Below are positions 10,993-22,575 of a stretch of DNA of 64,000 nt, in pieces. Source of the DNA: Apium graveolens. Lineage: Eukaryota > Streptophyta > Magnoliopsida > Apiales > Apiaceae. The notes below the pieces were generated by a model. The model saw nothing but the letters and a program-made list of their open reading frames with translations. It was not told the origin of the DNA and made no database searches. Position 1 is the stretch's first letter. Every line of letters begins with the position of its first letter. A program made the translations under genes and the position numbers. The DNA is taken from assembly GCF_009905375.1 (NCBI RefSeq), contig NC_133648.1, positions 312,186,565-312,250,564 on the forward strand, written 5' to 3'.

Positions 10993-11215
10993 AATGACAA
11001 TCCTTTAAGCTTGTATGACAATCGGTGAGACTATCCTTTTGAGCTAGCAAGACAATCGTTTGAACCAGCATGACTATCGGTAGGACAATCTTTTGAACTG
11101 GCATGACTATCGGTAGGACAATCTTTTGAACTGGCATGACTATCGGTAGGACAATCTTTTGAACTGGCATGACAATCGGTATGACAATCCAGATTGTCAT
11201 GCTAGTTCATTTTCA
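10993..11215. repeat. 33-bp tandem repeats and hairpin in the B LTR
   Basis: Units begin at 11,062, 11,095, 11,128 and 11,161, each built on AACTGGCATGACTATCGG. The block ends in a hairpin, AACTGGCATGACAATC (11,162-11,177) pairing with GATTGTCATGCTAGTT (11,192-11,207) with one G-T wobble. The same arms build the five hairpins in the pol-env spacer of element D. The right LTR carries the same array about 6.19 kb away. The open frame seen here with an 11-residue period is only the translation of this repeat. Confidence 0.85.
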
Positions 11216-11834
11216 ATTGTCTTGCTGATTTAAGATTGAATTTAATCCAATTAAACTTCTGAAAATTCCTAAAATTAATTCTGAATTAATTAATCAATTA
11301 ATTTAATTAATCAATAAATTAATCTTTGCAGATATAATTTATTTACTTAATTAAATTATATGACTTAATTAATTAATAGAGAATTAATACTAACCCTGAG
11401 CAGCATCCATTCTTCTGAATATCTTCTGAAAATCACTGAGAATTATGAATCAATTCCACCACTTCAACGTTGACACTCGATGTACTGTCTGGTTCATGAG
11501 TGACTAACTTCCGTGACGTTTCTTCATGTCTTGACTTTGACGCTTTGATTTTCTTCAGATTAAATCCTTGTAATTAATGATACTCTGACGAGATCTCTGT
11601 CACTTGATTAAATCCACGATCTTGATTTATATCACTGAGGCATGATCAACTTCTTGAACTTCTTCCAGTGAATTACCTCCTCAAGTCTGTAGATGAACCT
11701 TGTTTCTGAATCCTTTGACATATATTACTTTGCGAGATCTCTCTGACGGTCGATCCACTATTTACTTATTACATTCTTATTTGAGTTGAGTTGAATCCTC
11801 GAATATACAAATAGGCTATGACATATGACTTACA

Positions 11835-11849
11835 ATCTCCCCCTATTTG
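11835..11849 (-). other. Polypurine tract of element B
   Basis: The minus strand reads AAATAGGGGGAGAT immediately before the 3' LTR start TGTAAGT. This is the plus-strand priming site, shared almost exactly by element D at 38,538. Confidence 0.9.
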
Positions 11850-12789
11850 TTTGTTAGACAATAACACACAAATACCTAGAGGATAACTCAACTAACAAAT
11901 AAGAAAAAGATATATAAAAAGAAATGCAAAGTAAATAGTAGAAAAGTTTTGGATGACATTTAACATTTTCCAGATTCCAAGTAGATGTTCCTCTAGACTG
12001 AACATATCTTCAAGTAGTTCCATCTTCATTTGTACAACCACATTTCCTGTTGAGAAGCCCATATCTCTTGCTTCTCCCCCTATGAGAATCAACTGATTAA
12101 AGAAGATCACCTTCGTTTACCACCTCTCCCGTACAATAGGATCCGCAGATAAAAACCAATGGTACTCCCCTAACAGCTTCTTCCCTTACTAGAAAATCAC
12201 CTTGTGTTTACCACCTCTCCCGTACAATAGGATCCGTAGTTAAAAACAACAATGGTGTGGTGTAGTGTACATTTTTAGGATCTTTTTCTTCCTCCCTGCT
12301 ATTTCTCCCCCTTAGTTGAGGAATCCTCCAAACTATTACTTAAACTTTTATCTCCCCCTTAAAGAAGGAATGTATGCCGTCGTCTGAAGGAGTTCTCATA
12401 TTTCACTTGGTTGGAAAAGAAATAACAAGTAGTTTCTTTTTCTACCTCACTGTGAGTGTGTGATTCTGTTTAGTGTACCTCACATGTGTTTCACTCTTCT
12501 CTCCACTCGTGTTTACACTCATTCTCACAAGTGTATCACTCTTCTCTCATAGCTCCATAATCCAGCTGTACCTGCAAGGAAAATCACCTTAGCCATCCTT
12601 TAAGGAGGTCACAGGTGGTGCAATGGGAGTTCACAAATCCCCATCCTTGTTAAACTCGTCAGATAAATCTGAGTCATAATCTACAAGTTGCTAGTTTCCC
12701 TTTTAGGGTTCCAGATTTGAATTCTGGGAAGGTAAACAATGATCCAACGATTTTAGCATAAAGATCAAGGTTCCCTTCTAATGTCTGTG
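11850..12789 (-). other. 3' non-coding region of element B
   Basis: The first 170 bp match the equivalent part of D (38,553 onward), including AGATGTTCCTCTAGACTGAA. The rest is a decayed region with a short repeated segment (CCTCTCCCGTACAATAGGATC at about 12,123 and 12,213). No credible ORF. Confidence 0.6.
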
Positions 12790-13450
12790 AAGACATTTTC
12801 TTGTGACTCATCAGGTAATATCTGAATCATTGTCAACAAGTTGCCGATCTGCACCTATGTCAGATCCACTATCCGCAGATGCATCCAGGGGATTTAAGCC
12901 TGGGGAGGTAGACACTGACCACTGACATATGGCTTTTGGATCAGTATCCTCTCCTAACACCTGTAAAGGCAATTGGTCCACTAACGAACCTTGAACAATC
13001 GAATCTGACCTTAAAATGGTCGAAACTCTTGTTTCTGTCAACTCATCCTTTGTGTGTGTAACCTCTCCTTGTGCATCAAGAATTGATTATGTTTGAAGTG
13101 GTGACACTACATCGGATACCTTGGCCGACAGGTAAAATTCAATAGACTCACCCTGTTGAGAGAATGAATCTAGTAACTTGTTTTTGTGCCTTTTCAGCCA
13201 TTACATCTTTTTGAGAAGATGTATGGGGGCTAGCAGTTGTCTCGGTTTAAATACTACTCATCTATGTATGAGACAGAGCTACTGGGTTGACTACAGAACC
13301 TTCCTTATATGGTGCACTAAGGCACTATCTCCCTCACGCTCATTCAAATTACATTTAGTGGTAAGAGAGTGTTGGTTGGTTCTGTTTTTGTGTTTGTCTT
13401 TACAGTCTGGGATAGACGTTGTGGGTTTTCAACCTCATGACTGTCAATGA
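12790..13450 (-). pseudogene. Remnant of the envelope-like ORF in element B
   Basis: A 76-codon open piece (12,811-13,041) rich in Ser, Asp and Pro matches in style and position the low-complexity half of D's envelope-like ORF (Asp/Ser/Pro stretches with SPG and LNPLD). Stops and frame changes surround it, and the globular N-terminal domain was not found. From 13,451 to 13,849 the sequence is AT-rich with nothing recognisable. It is a deletion remnant. Confidence 0.45.
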
Positions 13451-13849
13451 AAGAAAGTCATTGGAGACTGAATATGTAACACAGAATAAATGGTAATAGA
13501 GAGAAAATGATTTACAATAGTGATTTCAAAAGATTTTTCATGAAATAAGAAATCACTAATGTAGAAAGAAGTTTGATTTTGTTTTTCAATATGAATGAGT
13601 TTTTGATAAAACATTGATCACTTAGGGTAAAGTCTAAGTAATTCTCATTCATGTCAAAAGTTTACAAATATCTGCAACATAATGTTAACAACATATCATT
13701 GACCGATACTTGTCAAGTACTTTAGATACTAATTGTTATGTTGCATGATCAATATACCACTGCACATATAAAACAATATGATTGTGCTTAGTGATAAGAT
13801 AGTTATTAATATGACGACTCTACTTATTCATATAAAATTATAACTTCTG

Positions 13850-14110
13850 TTAGAGTGCCATACCACGATTGCTTGAGCAGTATACTAGTTCATACCAACC
13901 TGAAGTGAGATTGTGAAGAAGAAATTGCATAGTCCAATAGATCTGCAGCTGCAAAGTCCATGAACTGTGGTGCATTGACTTCCTCTTTTGACTTACCAAC
14001 CAGGAGTACACTTGTACACATCTTACTAGAGTACAATTCCAAGTGTAATGTGCAGCAGGTGTCTGATATGTCGTAATATTCTCAAGTCTCGTCACTGGTG
14101 CTATATGTTA
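13850..14110 (-). pseudogene. Degenerate RT relic in element B
   Basis: The minus strand starts with a PVTRLENI reading, corresponding to the conserved APVARLEAI block of Copia RT. It continues with DNA that aligns loosely with the following RT segment, including the part encoding DVKSAFLNG and, at the end, WYD. Stops and small indels are frequent. It is far more decayed than the LTRs, so the decay must predate this insertion. The alignment is by eye and its far end is uncertain. Confidence 0.45.
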
Positions 14111-14354
14111 GATACTGCTTCCTGATAATAACCTAGCACAATATACAAAATTACAATGATAACATTCCCAGCTTGCAAACAGCCATATCCCTCAGATAAA
14201 CCTTTGCTGTTATCTCCAAAGGTAACCAGGGGGCCAGTTTTCTCAATCCTCATTTGATAGCAGGGCTCTATCTCCGGTCATATGTCTTGATGATCCACTG
14301 TCAAGAATCCACACTACCGGTTACACCTGTTTAATGCCCTGCACTTCAAATGGA
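14111..14354 (-). pseudogene. Protease remnant in element B
   Basis: Retropepsin-type protease sequence around DSGSSRHMT (about 14,270-14,310), in the +1 frame relative to gag. A TAA lies just before this block, where D reads a sense codon, and further stops follow. The downstream part resembles D's protease (QAGNVI, LLS) but frays at about 14,140. It is non-functional. Confidence 0.75.
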
Positions 14355-16586
14355 TTAGACCTTCTTCGGAACCCAAACTTGGTTGGGCCCGGCATACTTG
14401 TAGAATTGTCCTTTGTCAGGCAAAACAACATTTTTAATTTTAACGATCTCAACATCCTCAATGACTGAACATTTGACCTTGTAAACAGCCTTAACAAATT
14501 TCTGTTTAAGCTTAGGCACAAATGTCTCCTTTCTAGCCTTAGAAGGACTAGCAGTCTTAGACCTATCATGCTTCTTGTTATTCACATGCTGACGAGTAGT
14601 ACTCTTATCATTAGACACATGCTTACCATTAAAATAAGCATACATCATATTAAAAGCACAAGACATACAATTAGCAACACTACATGCTTTATGAGAGTGA
14701 TTAACAGCAGGTAATTTATGCATGGTAGACATGGCATTATTGTTATCCAACTCATGTGTGTCTGAGTTAGTCTCAGTTGCTTTCACAACTTTGACTGGAA
14801 CTTTCGACTCACTTGACTTGGAAACAATCTTCTCATAAGCATGATCCTCATCACGTATTTCTTCTTGAATAACAGAAGAGGTCGCATCAAATGGTTCAGC
14901 AATTGATGCTTTATAGAGGGGTTCATCAACACCCTTAAGCACATGTGGTACTTTCCTCCCTTTAGCACAGACATGAGGAGGGGAGTTTATGCCTAATTCT
15001 CCAATAGCAACATTGTAATCATAACCTATTCCAGATGTTTGATTAACAGCTTGCTTACTGTAGAACTCTTTAGCCTTCGAACAAGAATTGAAGTAGGCTC
15101 TAACCTTAGTCTCAAGACCGGTGATCTTGTCTTTGAGAATAGTTTCGAGTTTTCTATAACAGTCAACTCTATTCTCTAGAAAAGATACCTGTTCTTTTAA
15201 TTTGTCTTGATTAATGTGCACATGTCTTAATTCATTGACCTCTTTCTCAAGGTCTGTGATCTGTAAACTTAACAGTTCATTATCACGACGTGCATAATCT
15301 AAGTTACCTCTTAGATGATAAACCATTTCAGCATCAGAAAGTTTTACCTCTATTCTTGACGATGAAACTTTTCCATCAATAGCCATAAGAGCAAGATTTC
15401 CTTCTTCTTCATCTTCACTGTCAGTATCATCCCAGCTTCTTCCCTTTGCCAGATAAGCCCTTTCAGAGTTCTTTCTTATTTGCTTTGGCTTCCTACATTC
15501 TGTGGCAAAGTGTCCCAACTCATTGCAGTTATAGCATCTAATGGTGCCCCGATCAACCATCCCTATTTTGTATCCGCCACTGCTGGTGTTAGAGGATGAA
15601 GATCCACCTTTCTGGAATTTGTTGTAGTTGGACTTGTACTTAAGCTTGGGATTCCTCCTGAATCTGACATTAGAGAATCTCTTGACAATTTGGGCCATTG
15701 ATTCATCTTCCAATTGCTCCAGCTCTTCCAAGGAATAAAAATCATCACTAGATTGATTTGTAGTAGGAGGATCATATTTTGCTACTAACTCATTTTCCTC
15801 ACCCTTGGAAAACTGTACCATTCTTTCTAATTGTTGAGATTGTTGTTGTTGTTGACCTTCAGCTACAAGTGCAGTAGATGTGCTGACCATTCTATCCTTC
15901 CCGTAGACTTCCTTCTGTTAAATCTGCTCCAACTCATAGGTTTTTAACACTCCATAGAGCCTGTCCAAAGAAATCTCACTCAGATCTCTAGCTTCTCTAA
16001 TGGCAGTGATTCTATGTTCAAGATGAGCTGGCAGTGTTAAAAGGAACTTTTTGTTGACCTCCCTGATTGAATAATACTTTCCATTGATGTTCAGGTTGTT
16101 GATCAACGCATTGTACCTCTCAAACACTTCAGTAATTCCTTCTCCTGGATTTGATTTGAAATGTTCATATTCAGAGGTTAGGATTTCCAACTTGTTCTCC
16201 CTAACTTCCTCTGTGCCTTCATTAATTACCTCAATAGTTTCCCACATGTGTTTAGAATTTTTACAGTTCATCACATGTCTGTTCATCAAGGGATCAAGGG
16301 AATCAATTAATATTAATTGAAGGCTGGCATCCAAGGAGGCTTCTTCCTTCTCAGCAGGAGTAAAATCTTCGAGCTCTTTTGGATAGGTTCTAGCTTTAGT
16401 AGTCACCACACCATCTATTATTACCTCCGGTTCAATAACCATCGGAGTTTTTATACCCTTCTTTAACAAGTTTGAATATTTGGGATTTGCAACTTGTAAA
16501 AATAACAGCATCTTCTTCTTCCACATGATATAATTCTCTTTATCAAATTATGGAATATTAACGGTTCCAACTTTATATGAAGTCAT
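14355..16586 (-). pseudogene. Gag of element B, two in-frame stops
   Basis: Copia gag that would assemble the particle. The ATG is at 16,586, 99 bp downstream of the LTR on the minus strand. Only a TAA 13 codons in (near 16,548) and a TAA at 15,918-15,920 interrupt about 740 codons; the latter sits between YELEQI and QKEVYGK. Domains in order are an N-terminal NYIMWKKKMLLFL block, the UBN2-type helical gag core, a Gln run, the zinc knuckle CYNCNELGHFATEC (15,505-15,550), an acidic DDTDSEDEEE, a long coiled coil (about 15,130-15,330), a Cys-containing C-terminus and the final WVPKKV. The 511-codon C-terminal portion is fully open. Downstream protease is in the +1 frame and overlaps the gag end. 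Confidence 0.9.
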
Positions 16587-16668
16587 TATGAATTTTTGAA
16601 TAAATAAAAATTCAAGGAGTTGAAAAATCACAAAAGTCTAGGATCTTGATTTGTTCGTTAATCAGAAG

Positions 16669-16680
16669 GCTCTGATACCA
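16669..16680 (-). other. Primer-binding site of element B
   Basis: The minus strand reads TGGTATCAGAGC (initiator tRNA-Met type), separated by two bases from the LTR end. Confidence 0.95.
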
Positions 16681-16682
16681 AT

Positions 16683-18020
16683 TGTTAGGTCCCAATGTGT
16701 TTGTAGAAGGGGGGGTTGAATACAAACATTACCAAATAATTGAATAAATGCGGAATAAAAAATGTGAAACAAAATTCAAGTTAAATAAAAATATTATTAA
16801 ACTTGAAAGGTGTTACAACAACTGTATCGATTACAAGGTATTAATCTCAAATCAATTATCACAAATCTAGAATAAATTCGACATGAACTTTTTCTATTTT
16901 TGCAATAATTAGAATCAAATGCTAAACGCGATTTGAGATTAAGTTCTAGGGATTTTGATCCGCTAGATTGTTACACAAGAACAAGATAAATAATTCTAGT
17001 GGTTTGGATTTAACATTAACAAACTAGAATTTTGATCTTGATGTAAGCAGAGAAGAAAATAAAATGTTTCAAGGCGGCTGCTTTCTTTTCTTTGTTCTTG
17101 AATGTGTTCTGTATGATTGAGATTTTTAGTTGAATGACTTCTGCTTCTATTTATCAACAGCCGAATTAATTGAATTGGAATGACAATCCTTTAAGCTTGT
17201 ATGACAATCGGTGAGACTATCCTTTTGAGCTAGCAAGACAACCGTTTGAACCAGCATGACTATCGGTAGGACAATCTTTTGAACTGGCATGACTATCGGT
17301 AGGACAATCTTTTGAACTGGCATGACTATCGGTAGGACAATCTTTTGAACTGGCATGACAATCGGTATGACAATCCAGATTGTCATGCTAGTTCATTTTC
17401 AATTGTCTTGCTGATTTAAGATTGAATTTAATCCAATTAAACTTCTGAAAATTCCTAAAATTAATTCTGAATTAATTAATCAATTAATTTAATTAATCAA
17501 TAAATTAATCTTTGCAGATATAATTTATTTACTTAATTAAATTATATGACTTAATTAATTAATAGAGAATTAATACTAACCCTGAGCAGCATCCATTCTT
17601 CTGAATATCTTCTGAAAATCACTGAGAATTATGAATCAATTCCACCACTTCAACGTTGACACTCGATGTACTGTCTGGTTCATGAGTGACTAACTTCCGT
17701 GACGTTTCTTCATGTCTTGACTTTGACGCTTTGATTTTCTTCAGATTAAATCCTTGTAATTAATGATACTCTGACGAGATCTCTGTCACTTGATTAAATC
17801 CACGATCTTGATTTATATCACTGAGGCATGATCAACTTCTTGAACTTCTTCCAGTGAATTACCTCCTCAAGTCTGTAGATGAACCTTGTTTCTGAATCCT
17901 TTGACAGATATTACTTTGCGAGATCTCTCTGACGGTCGATCCACTATTTACTTATTACATTCTTATTTGAGTTGAGTTGAATCCTCGAATATACAAATAG
18001 GCTATGACATATGACTTACA
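16683..18020 (-). repeat. 5' LTR of element B
   Basis: Aligned by eye with the left LTR. One extra G in a G-run, and single-base differences near 16,741, 16,927, 17,242 and 17,908. About 99.7 percent identical. Carries the same tandem repeat, hairpin and TATA-like site. Confidence 0.95.
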
Positions 18021-18025
18021 GCTTC
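18021..18025. other. Target-site duplication GCTTC (right of B)
   Basis: Second copy of the duplication described at 10,493-10,497; element A sequence resumes after it. Confidence 0.95.
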
Positions 18026-19116
18026 CATTCTTATGATTCACTTGTTCAGTTGACTCGATCCATTATGTGATTTGTGTTGACTACAGCTTCATCCTCAGAA
18101 TCACTATTAATGTTGATATTTTCAAATTTTAGGGCCTCGACTTCATTTTTATCAAATCATTCCAAGCCTGGACACTTGTCATCATCAAAAGTTATATTTG
18201 TGCTTTCCATAATTTTCTTTTGTTCAAGCACATAGACTTTATAGGCAGATCTCTCCAATGAATATCACAAAAAAATTGCTTCAAAAAATTTAGAGTCAAA
18301 TTTTCCCACATATTCAGAGTTATCTTTCAGAACATAACACTTGCTTCCAATCACATGAAGATGCTTCACAGTAGGCTTTCTTTTAGATAGGATTACGTAG
18401 GGTGATTTTCCAAGATTCTTGTTAATGAGATATCTGTTTTGAGTGTAGCATGCAGTGTTGACAACTTCTTTCCAAAAACTAGTTGGCAACTTGGCATCTT
18501 GCAACATTGTTCTAGCAGCCTCCACTAATGTTCTATTTTTTCTTTCAACAACACCATTTTGTTGAGGTGTCCTAGCTGCTGAGAATTCTTGAATAATGCC
18601 CTTGTCTTTGCAGAATTCTGTAAAAGTTACATTTCTGAATTATGTGCCATTATCACTTCTCAATCTTTTCACACAATTCTGACCTTCAGCTCTTTTCTCA
18701 ATCTTCTTGATGTGTTCAATTATGATGTGTGGAGTTTCATCTTTAGAGTGCATAAATTCTACCCATGTGTATCTTGAGTAGTCATCCACCATCACAAGTA
18801 CATATTTCTTTCTTGAAATTGATAAGACATTAACTGGTCCAAATAAGTCCATGTGAATAAGTTGCAAAGGTACACTTATGGAATTCAAAGTTTTATGCTT
18901 GTGACTTAATTTCTTCTATTTTCCTTTTTGACAAGCTTCACAGACTTCATTTTGAGCAAACTCCGGATTTGGCATGTCTCTCACTAACTCCTTTTTGACT
19001 AGAGTGTTGATTGTTTTGTAATTCAAGTGAGAGAGCTTTTTATGCCACAGTTTGCTTTGTTCTTCAGATGTCTTGGTGTAGAAGCAACAAATTCTATCCT
19101 CACTTGTTGAGTTCAA
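18026..19116 (-). pseudogene. Integrase of element A
   Basis: Copia integrase inserts the cDNA into the genome. The zinc-binding part shows WHKKLSHLN and VCEACQKGK (HHCC complete). The catalytic core shows IHMDLFGPVNV (first Asp), RSDNGT (second Asp) and, in another frame near 18,545, the PQQNGVVERK block with the Glu. The GKSPYVIL and GSKCYVLKD segments mark the C-terminal side. Stops at about 18,640 and 18,916 and frame changes break it. The 18,026-18,264 part is linker of the integrase-RT junction, where B inserted. Confidence 0.85.
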
Positions 19117-19473
19117 TTATGCAAAAAATAGGCTTCCCTTTCTTACTCCTTTCAGAGCAACTTCATTAGTCTTTTTGCTGGTGATTAAGCATTCTCCTTT
19201 GTCAAATTTGACATTAAATCCTCTATTTGTGAATTGACTGACACTTAGGAGATTTACTTCCAAACCAGCAACCAATGCTACATCTTCAATGACAATATTT
19301 CTACAAATCAATTTGCCATATCCCATTGTGAAACCTTTGATATTGTCTCCAAAAGTCACTAATGGACCAGCCATCTCCTCAAACTGTGATAGCAGGGCCA
19401 AATTACCCGTCATATATCTTGAGCATCCACCATCTATGATCCATAGACTTTCTTCACTTTGACCTGAACACAA
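19117..19473 (-). pseudogene. Protease of element A
   Basis: Retropepsin that would cleave the polyprotein. The active site reads WIIDGGCSRYMTG where working Copia proteases have DSG: the Ser is replaced by Gly. It is followed by GDNIKGFTMGYGK and LLSVSQF, typical of the Copia protease and pre-integrase join. It is open across the 118 codons, but the active-site change and flanking stops argue against function. Confidence 0.85.
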
Positions 19474-19479
19474 TGAGGA

Positions 19480-21859
19480 TTAAGTATTTTTAGCTACCCA
19501 GGCAGTGTTGAGTATTTTCTTCTTGTTAACATAATGTGCAGAATTAGAATGAGTTGATTCAGAAAGAATGGTGTTCATTGCTTGATTTGCATGTTCCTTT
19601 TTTACTGCAGTCACAATGTTAATTTCCTTGAGGTCTACTCTTAGCTTATGGTAACTTGTCATTACTTTCATGTTACAAGGAATGCAATCAAACTTATCAT
19701 AGAAGGAATAGGGATCTTCAGTCTTTGATTCACCATACTTGCATGCTCCCAATCTTGGCTCACTAACAGCCTTTTTACAAAGGTGAGTTAGATGATTTGT
19801 AGAGCCATATTTCTGAAATTGTTTTCTATAAGCATCAACAACAAATGCAAAGTTGTTGCTTTTATTTATCCCAATCTTTCCATTTCTGTTTTTCTTCTTC
19901 TTTCTTGCATCTTATGTTTTACCTTCCTTGATTGGCTTCTTGGGAGTTTGATCAACTTTGGGCTTCTTCTCAGTTTTAGAAGTTGGAGTTGTTTCTGTAC
20001 ATTTATTTTCATTGTCCTCATCAGCAATTTCTTGCTTTATGATCAACTCTTCTTCTCTGAAATTTACTTCACATGCATTGAACATGGGTGAACCAACCTT
20101 TCTCAGCATAGCTGGGACATCTTCACTTGCAGTTGCTTTTCCTTTATCACCTTCAACTTTTCTGTTGTTGTTCAATGCATCATAATCCAATTCAATAGTT
20201 ATGCGAGCACATGGCTTGTTTTTCTCATGGTATTGACCAACTAACCGATATACATTTCTGAATAATTTCAGTTTCACTTCATTCTTCACTAGCTTCTCCC
20301 TCAACACAGCTTCTATCTCAGTAGCACACTTGTGCTTGTTCTTTAGATATTCATTTTCTTTCTTGACTATTTCAAGCTCCACAAGCATTAGATCAAAATT
20401 CTGTTTCTCACTCTCAAGCTTCTCATTAACTTTTGATAACCTACTGACCTCCTCAGTAGCTGCTACCATGCTAGTATGAATGTGGAACATTTATATGCTC
20501 ATCTTTTCAACAGTTTCCTTATACTGACTTTCATTTAAATCAATAGTGGTAAGAGTTGGTACATTGTTTTTAATGATGATGACTCTTCTTGCTCCAAGAC
20601 CATGGGTGCATAGTTTCCTACTTCCTCATCTTCATCATTTTTAGAATCATCCCAACTTTTTCCTTCTGCAATATTAGCTTTTCCCTGTTGCTTTCTTAGA
20701 AGAGCCTCATACTTTTCCTCCAATTCAAGATAAGCCTTGTCATTTTTCACTTTTTTTGGCTTCCTGCATTTTGTAGCAAAATGACCTAATTCATCACAAT
20801 TAAAGCATCTGATCTTTGACCTGTCTACAGATCCTGTTTTGTAGCCATTTTTGCTTCCAGAATTGAACTGTGTCTTTCCCTTCCAGTTGTTGTCCTTGTT
20901 GGATGATTGTCCCTTATTTTTAAAGAATTTTGTCTTCTTTACTCTAATGTTAGAGAATTTCCTTGCTAAGTAAGCCATGGACTGATCTAACTCATCTAAT
21001 TCATCCAAGGTGTAGAATTCATCCTCTTCAAGTTCAAGAATAACTTGTTTCTGTGGTTCCTTTTTCTTTTACTCACTACTTGAAGCAACTGGAATCTGGA
21101 CTTCTAACTCATCATCATATGACTGGTTGTCATTAACAATTAGGGCACTTGAACCATCCACAATGTGTCCTTGACCAGCTCTTAAAGACTTTCTTTGGAT
21201 CATTTCCAGTTCATGGGTTTTCAAGATGCCATATAAAACCTCCAGTGTCATTCTGCTCAAGTCTCTCACTTCTCTTATAGCTGAGATTTTATGTTCTAAA
21301 TGGTCATGAAGGGTGAGCAAAAACTTCAAGTTAACCTCCTCAGCTTCATAGTATTTGTCATAAAGGTGCAAGTCATTAATCAGCTTGTTGAATCTTTCAA
21401 AGACATCAGTTATACTTTCTTTAGGTTTAACCATGAAACCCTCATATTGAGATACCAAATTTCTCCTTTGATTTGACCTAACTTCCTCTGTTCCTTCACA
21501 AAGAATTTATATCTTCTCCCAGATCTGTTTGGCTGTGTCACAGTTGATAATGTTATTGTACATTACATTGTCAAGTGACCCTATTAAAATCAGTTGCAAG
21601 CCACTATCCAGAGAGACTTTCTTTTTTTAGGTTCAGTATACTGTGAAGGATCTTTAGGAGGATAATGAGCTGAAATGACCATGTCTCCCTCTATAGATTC
21701 TTCAACTCTTTCCATGGGAGTGAAAGGGCCATTCTTGAGAATCTGAACATATAATGGATTGGCCATCTTTAAAAACAGCAACATTTTCTTTTTCCATAAC
21801 ATGTAGTTAGATCTGTCAAAGGAAGGAATCTTGATACTGCTAATTTTCTGTGTATTCAT
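19480..21859 (-). pseudogene. Gag of element A, fragmented
   Basis: The ATG at 21,859 begins MNTQKISSIKIPSFDRSNY, followed by the MLWKKKMLLFL block. Later pieces show the UBN2-type gag core (FERFNKLINDL, LLTLHDHLEHKI), the zinc knuckle CFNCDELGHFATKC (about 20,765-20,805), an acidic segment, and a coiled coil of roughly 80 residues (20,270-20,490). The frame changes at about 21,590 and stops occur near 21,460, 21,069, 20,535 and 19,912. The design matches B and D gag but the sequence is well diverged, so A belongs to a different SIRE family. Confidence 0.85.
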
Positions 21860-21896
21860 TCTTCCAAGATTTTTAATCTATTTGCTTTCAGATTTT

Positions 21897-21908
21897 GTTC
21901 TGATACCA
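21897..21908 (-). other. Primer-binding site of element A
   Basis: The minus strand reads TGGTATCAGAAC, one base from the tRNA-Met complement, two bases from the LTR. Confidence 0.85.
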
Positions 21909-22383
21909 CTTATTAGGTAATGAATACGACACAGGAGGGGATGAATGTGTTTTAGACAATTTTATAAGTTTTTTGGTTTTCTTTAACTTGGTGATCAAAG
22001 CAGATAAGAAATGTAACAATATTATGCTAACTGAAATAAAGACAGTGCACATAATATTTCAAAACTCACTTAATTTTATATAAAAATCAAGCTAGTATTT
22101 TGCTACAAATTTTGGGTTCTTTTTATGTTAAGAACTCAGCTTCTTCCTTGAGAGAGTTACAAGAAAATTCTAGATCTATTTGATACCCTTAAAAACAAAG
22201 GATCTGTGTTTACTTTATAGATTAGTAAACTTACACAACATGCAATAGAATGTACTAAACACTATTTTAAGTTATCTCTAAAGCTTCCCATTTCTTGCTT
22301 AGTGTATCTTTGTAAATCCTGTGAATCTGTGACTTTCCTTTGTCAGTTAATCTTGGCCTTTGATCTTGTACTCTTCAAGCTGC

Positions 22384-22390
22384 TTTTATA
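22384..22390 (-). promoter_or_regulatory. TATA box of the element A LTR
   Basis: The minus strand reads TCTATAAAAGC, a strong plant TATA box. The two hairpin units described at 22,476-22,575 lie 85-185 bp upstream. Confidence 0.7.
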
Positions 22391-22475
22391 GACTTTTCAA
22401 TCTAGCTGATTAGATCATTTGATGAGTAATAATCTTGAATATTTAACTTGTCTGCATTCTGTACTTGAGCTTCAT

Positions 22476-22575
22476 ATCGAGATCTCTAGTTTGAACTATA
22501 GAGAATTGACATCTCGATAATTATAATGGCTTATCGAGATTTCCAGTTTGAACTATAGAGAACTGACATCTCGAT
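22476..22575. repeat. Two hairpin units of the TATCGAGA motif in the A LTR
   Basis: Two roughly 43-bp units, each bounded by ATCGAGAT and ATCTCGAT (22,476-22,483 with 22,511-22,518; 22,533-22,540 with 22,568-22,575). Each contains AGTTTGAACTATAGAGAA. The core TATCGAGA is the same as in the pol-env spacer array of this element. Confidence 0.8.

Larger units (their letters stand above)
10498..11834 (-). repeat. 3' LTR of element B
   Basis: Runs from TGTTAGG to ...ACTTACA on the plus strand and is nearly identical to the copy at 16,683-18,020. It contains a TATA-like TGATAAATAG (minus) near 10,965, a 33-bp tandem repeat array upstream of it, a hairpin, and an AT-rich TTAATTAA block. Confidence 0.95.
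10498..18020 (-). mobile_element. Element B: young, pol-less SIRE-type retrotransposon
   Basis: A complete 7.5-kb insertion with paired LTRs, primer site, polypurine tract and 5-bp target duplication, nested in the pol of element A. By eye the two LTRs differ at four positions plus one G-run length change over about 1,337 bp. Inside, gag is nearly whole, but protease is broken, RT is a short degenerate relic, and integrase core and RNase H are absent. The envelope-like region is a remnant. It therefore moved recently while lacking its own enzymes and was presumably mobilised by a related element such as D. Confidence 0.95.

Noticed and set aside
10961..11200. Minus ORF with an 11-residue periodic repeat (also at 17,147-17,386)
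   Set aside because: It is the translation of the 33-bp LTR tandem repeat, with no sign of codon constraint.
11062..11215. CRISPR-like direct repeats
   Set aside because: The 33-bp units abut without unique spacers and the window is a plant nuclear genome.
16669..16680. tRNA gene fragments
   Set aside because: The tRNA-Met complements here and in the other elements are primer-binding sites, only 12 bases long; no tRNA gene was seen.
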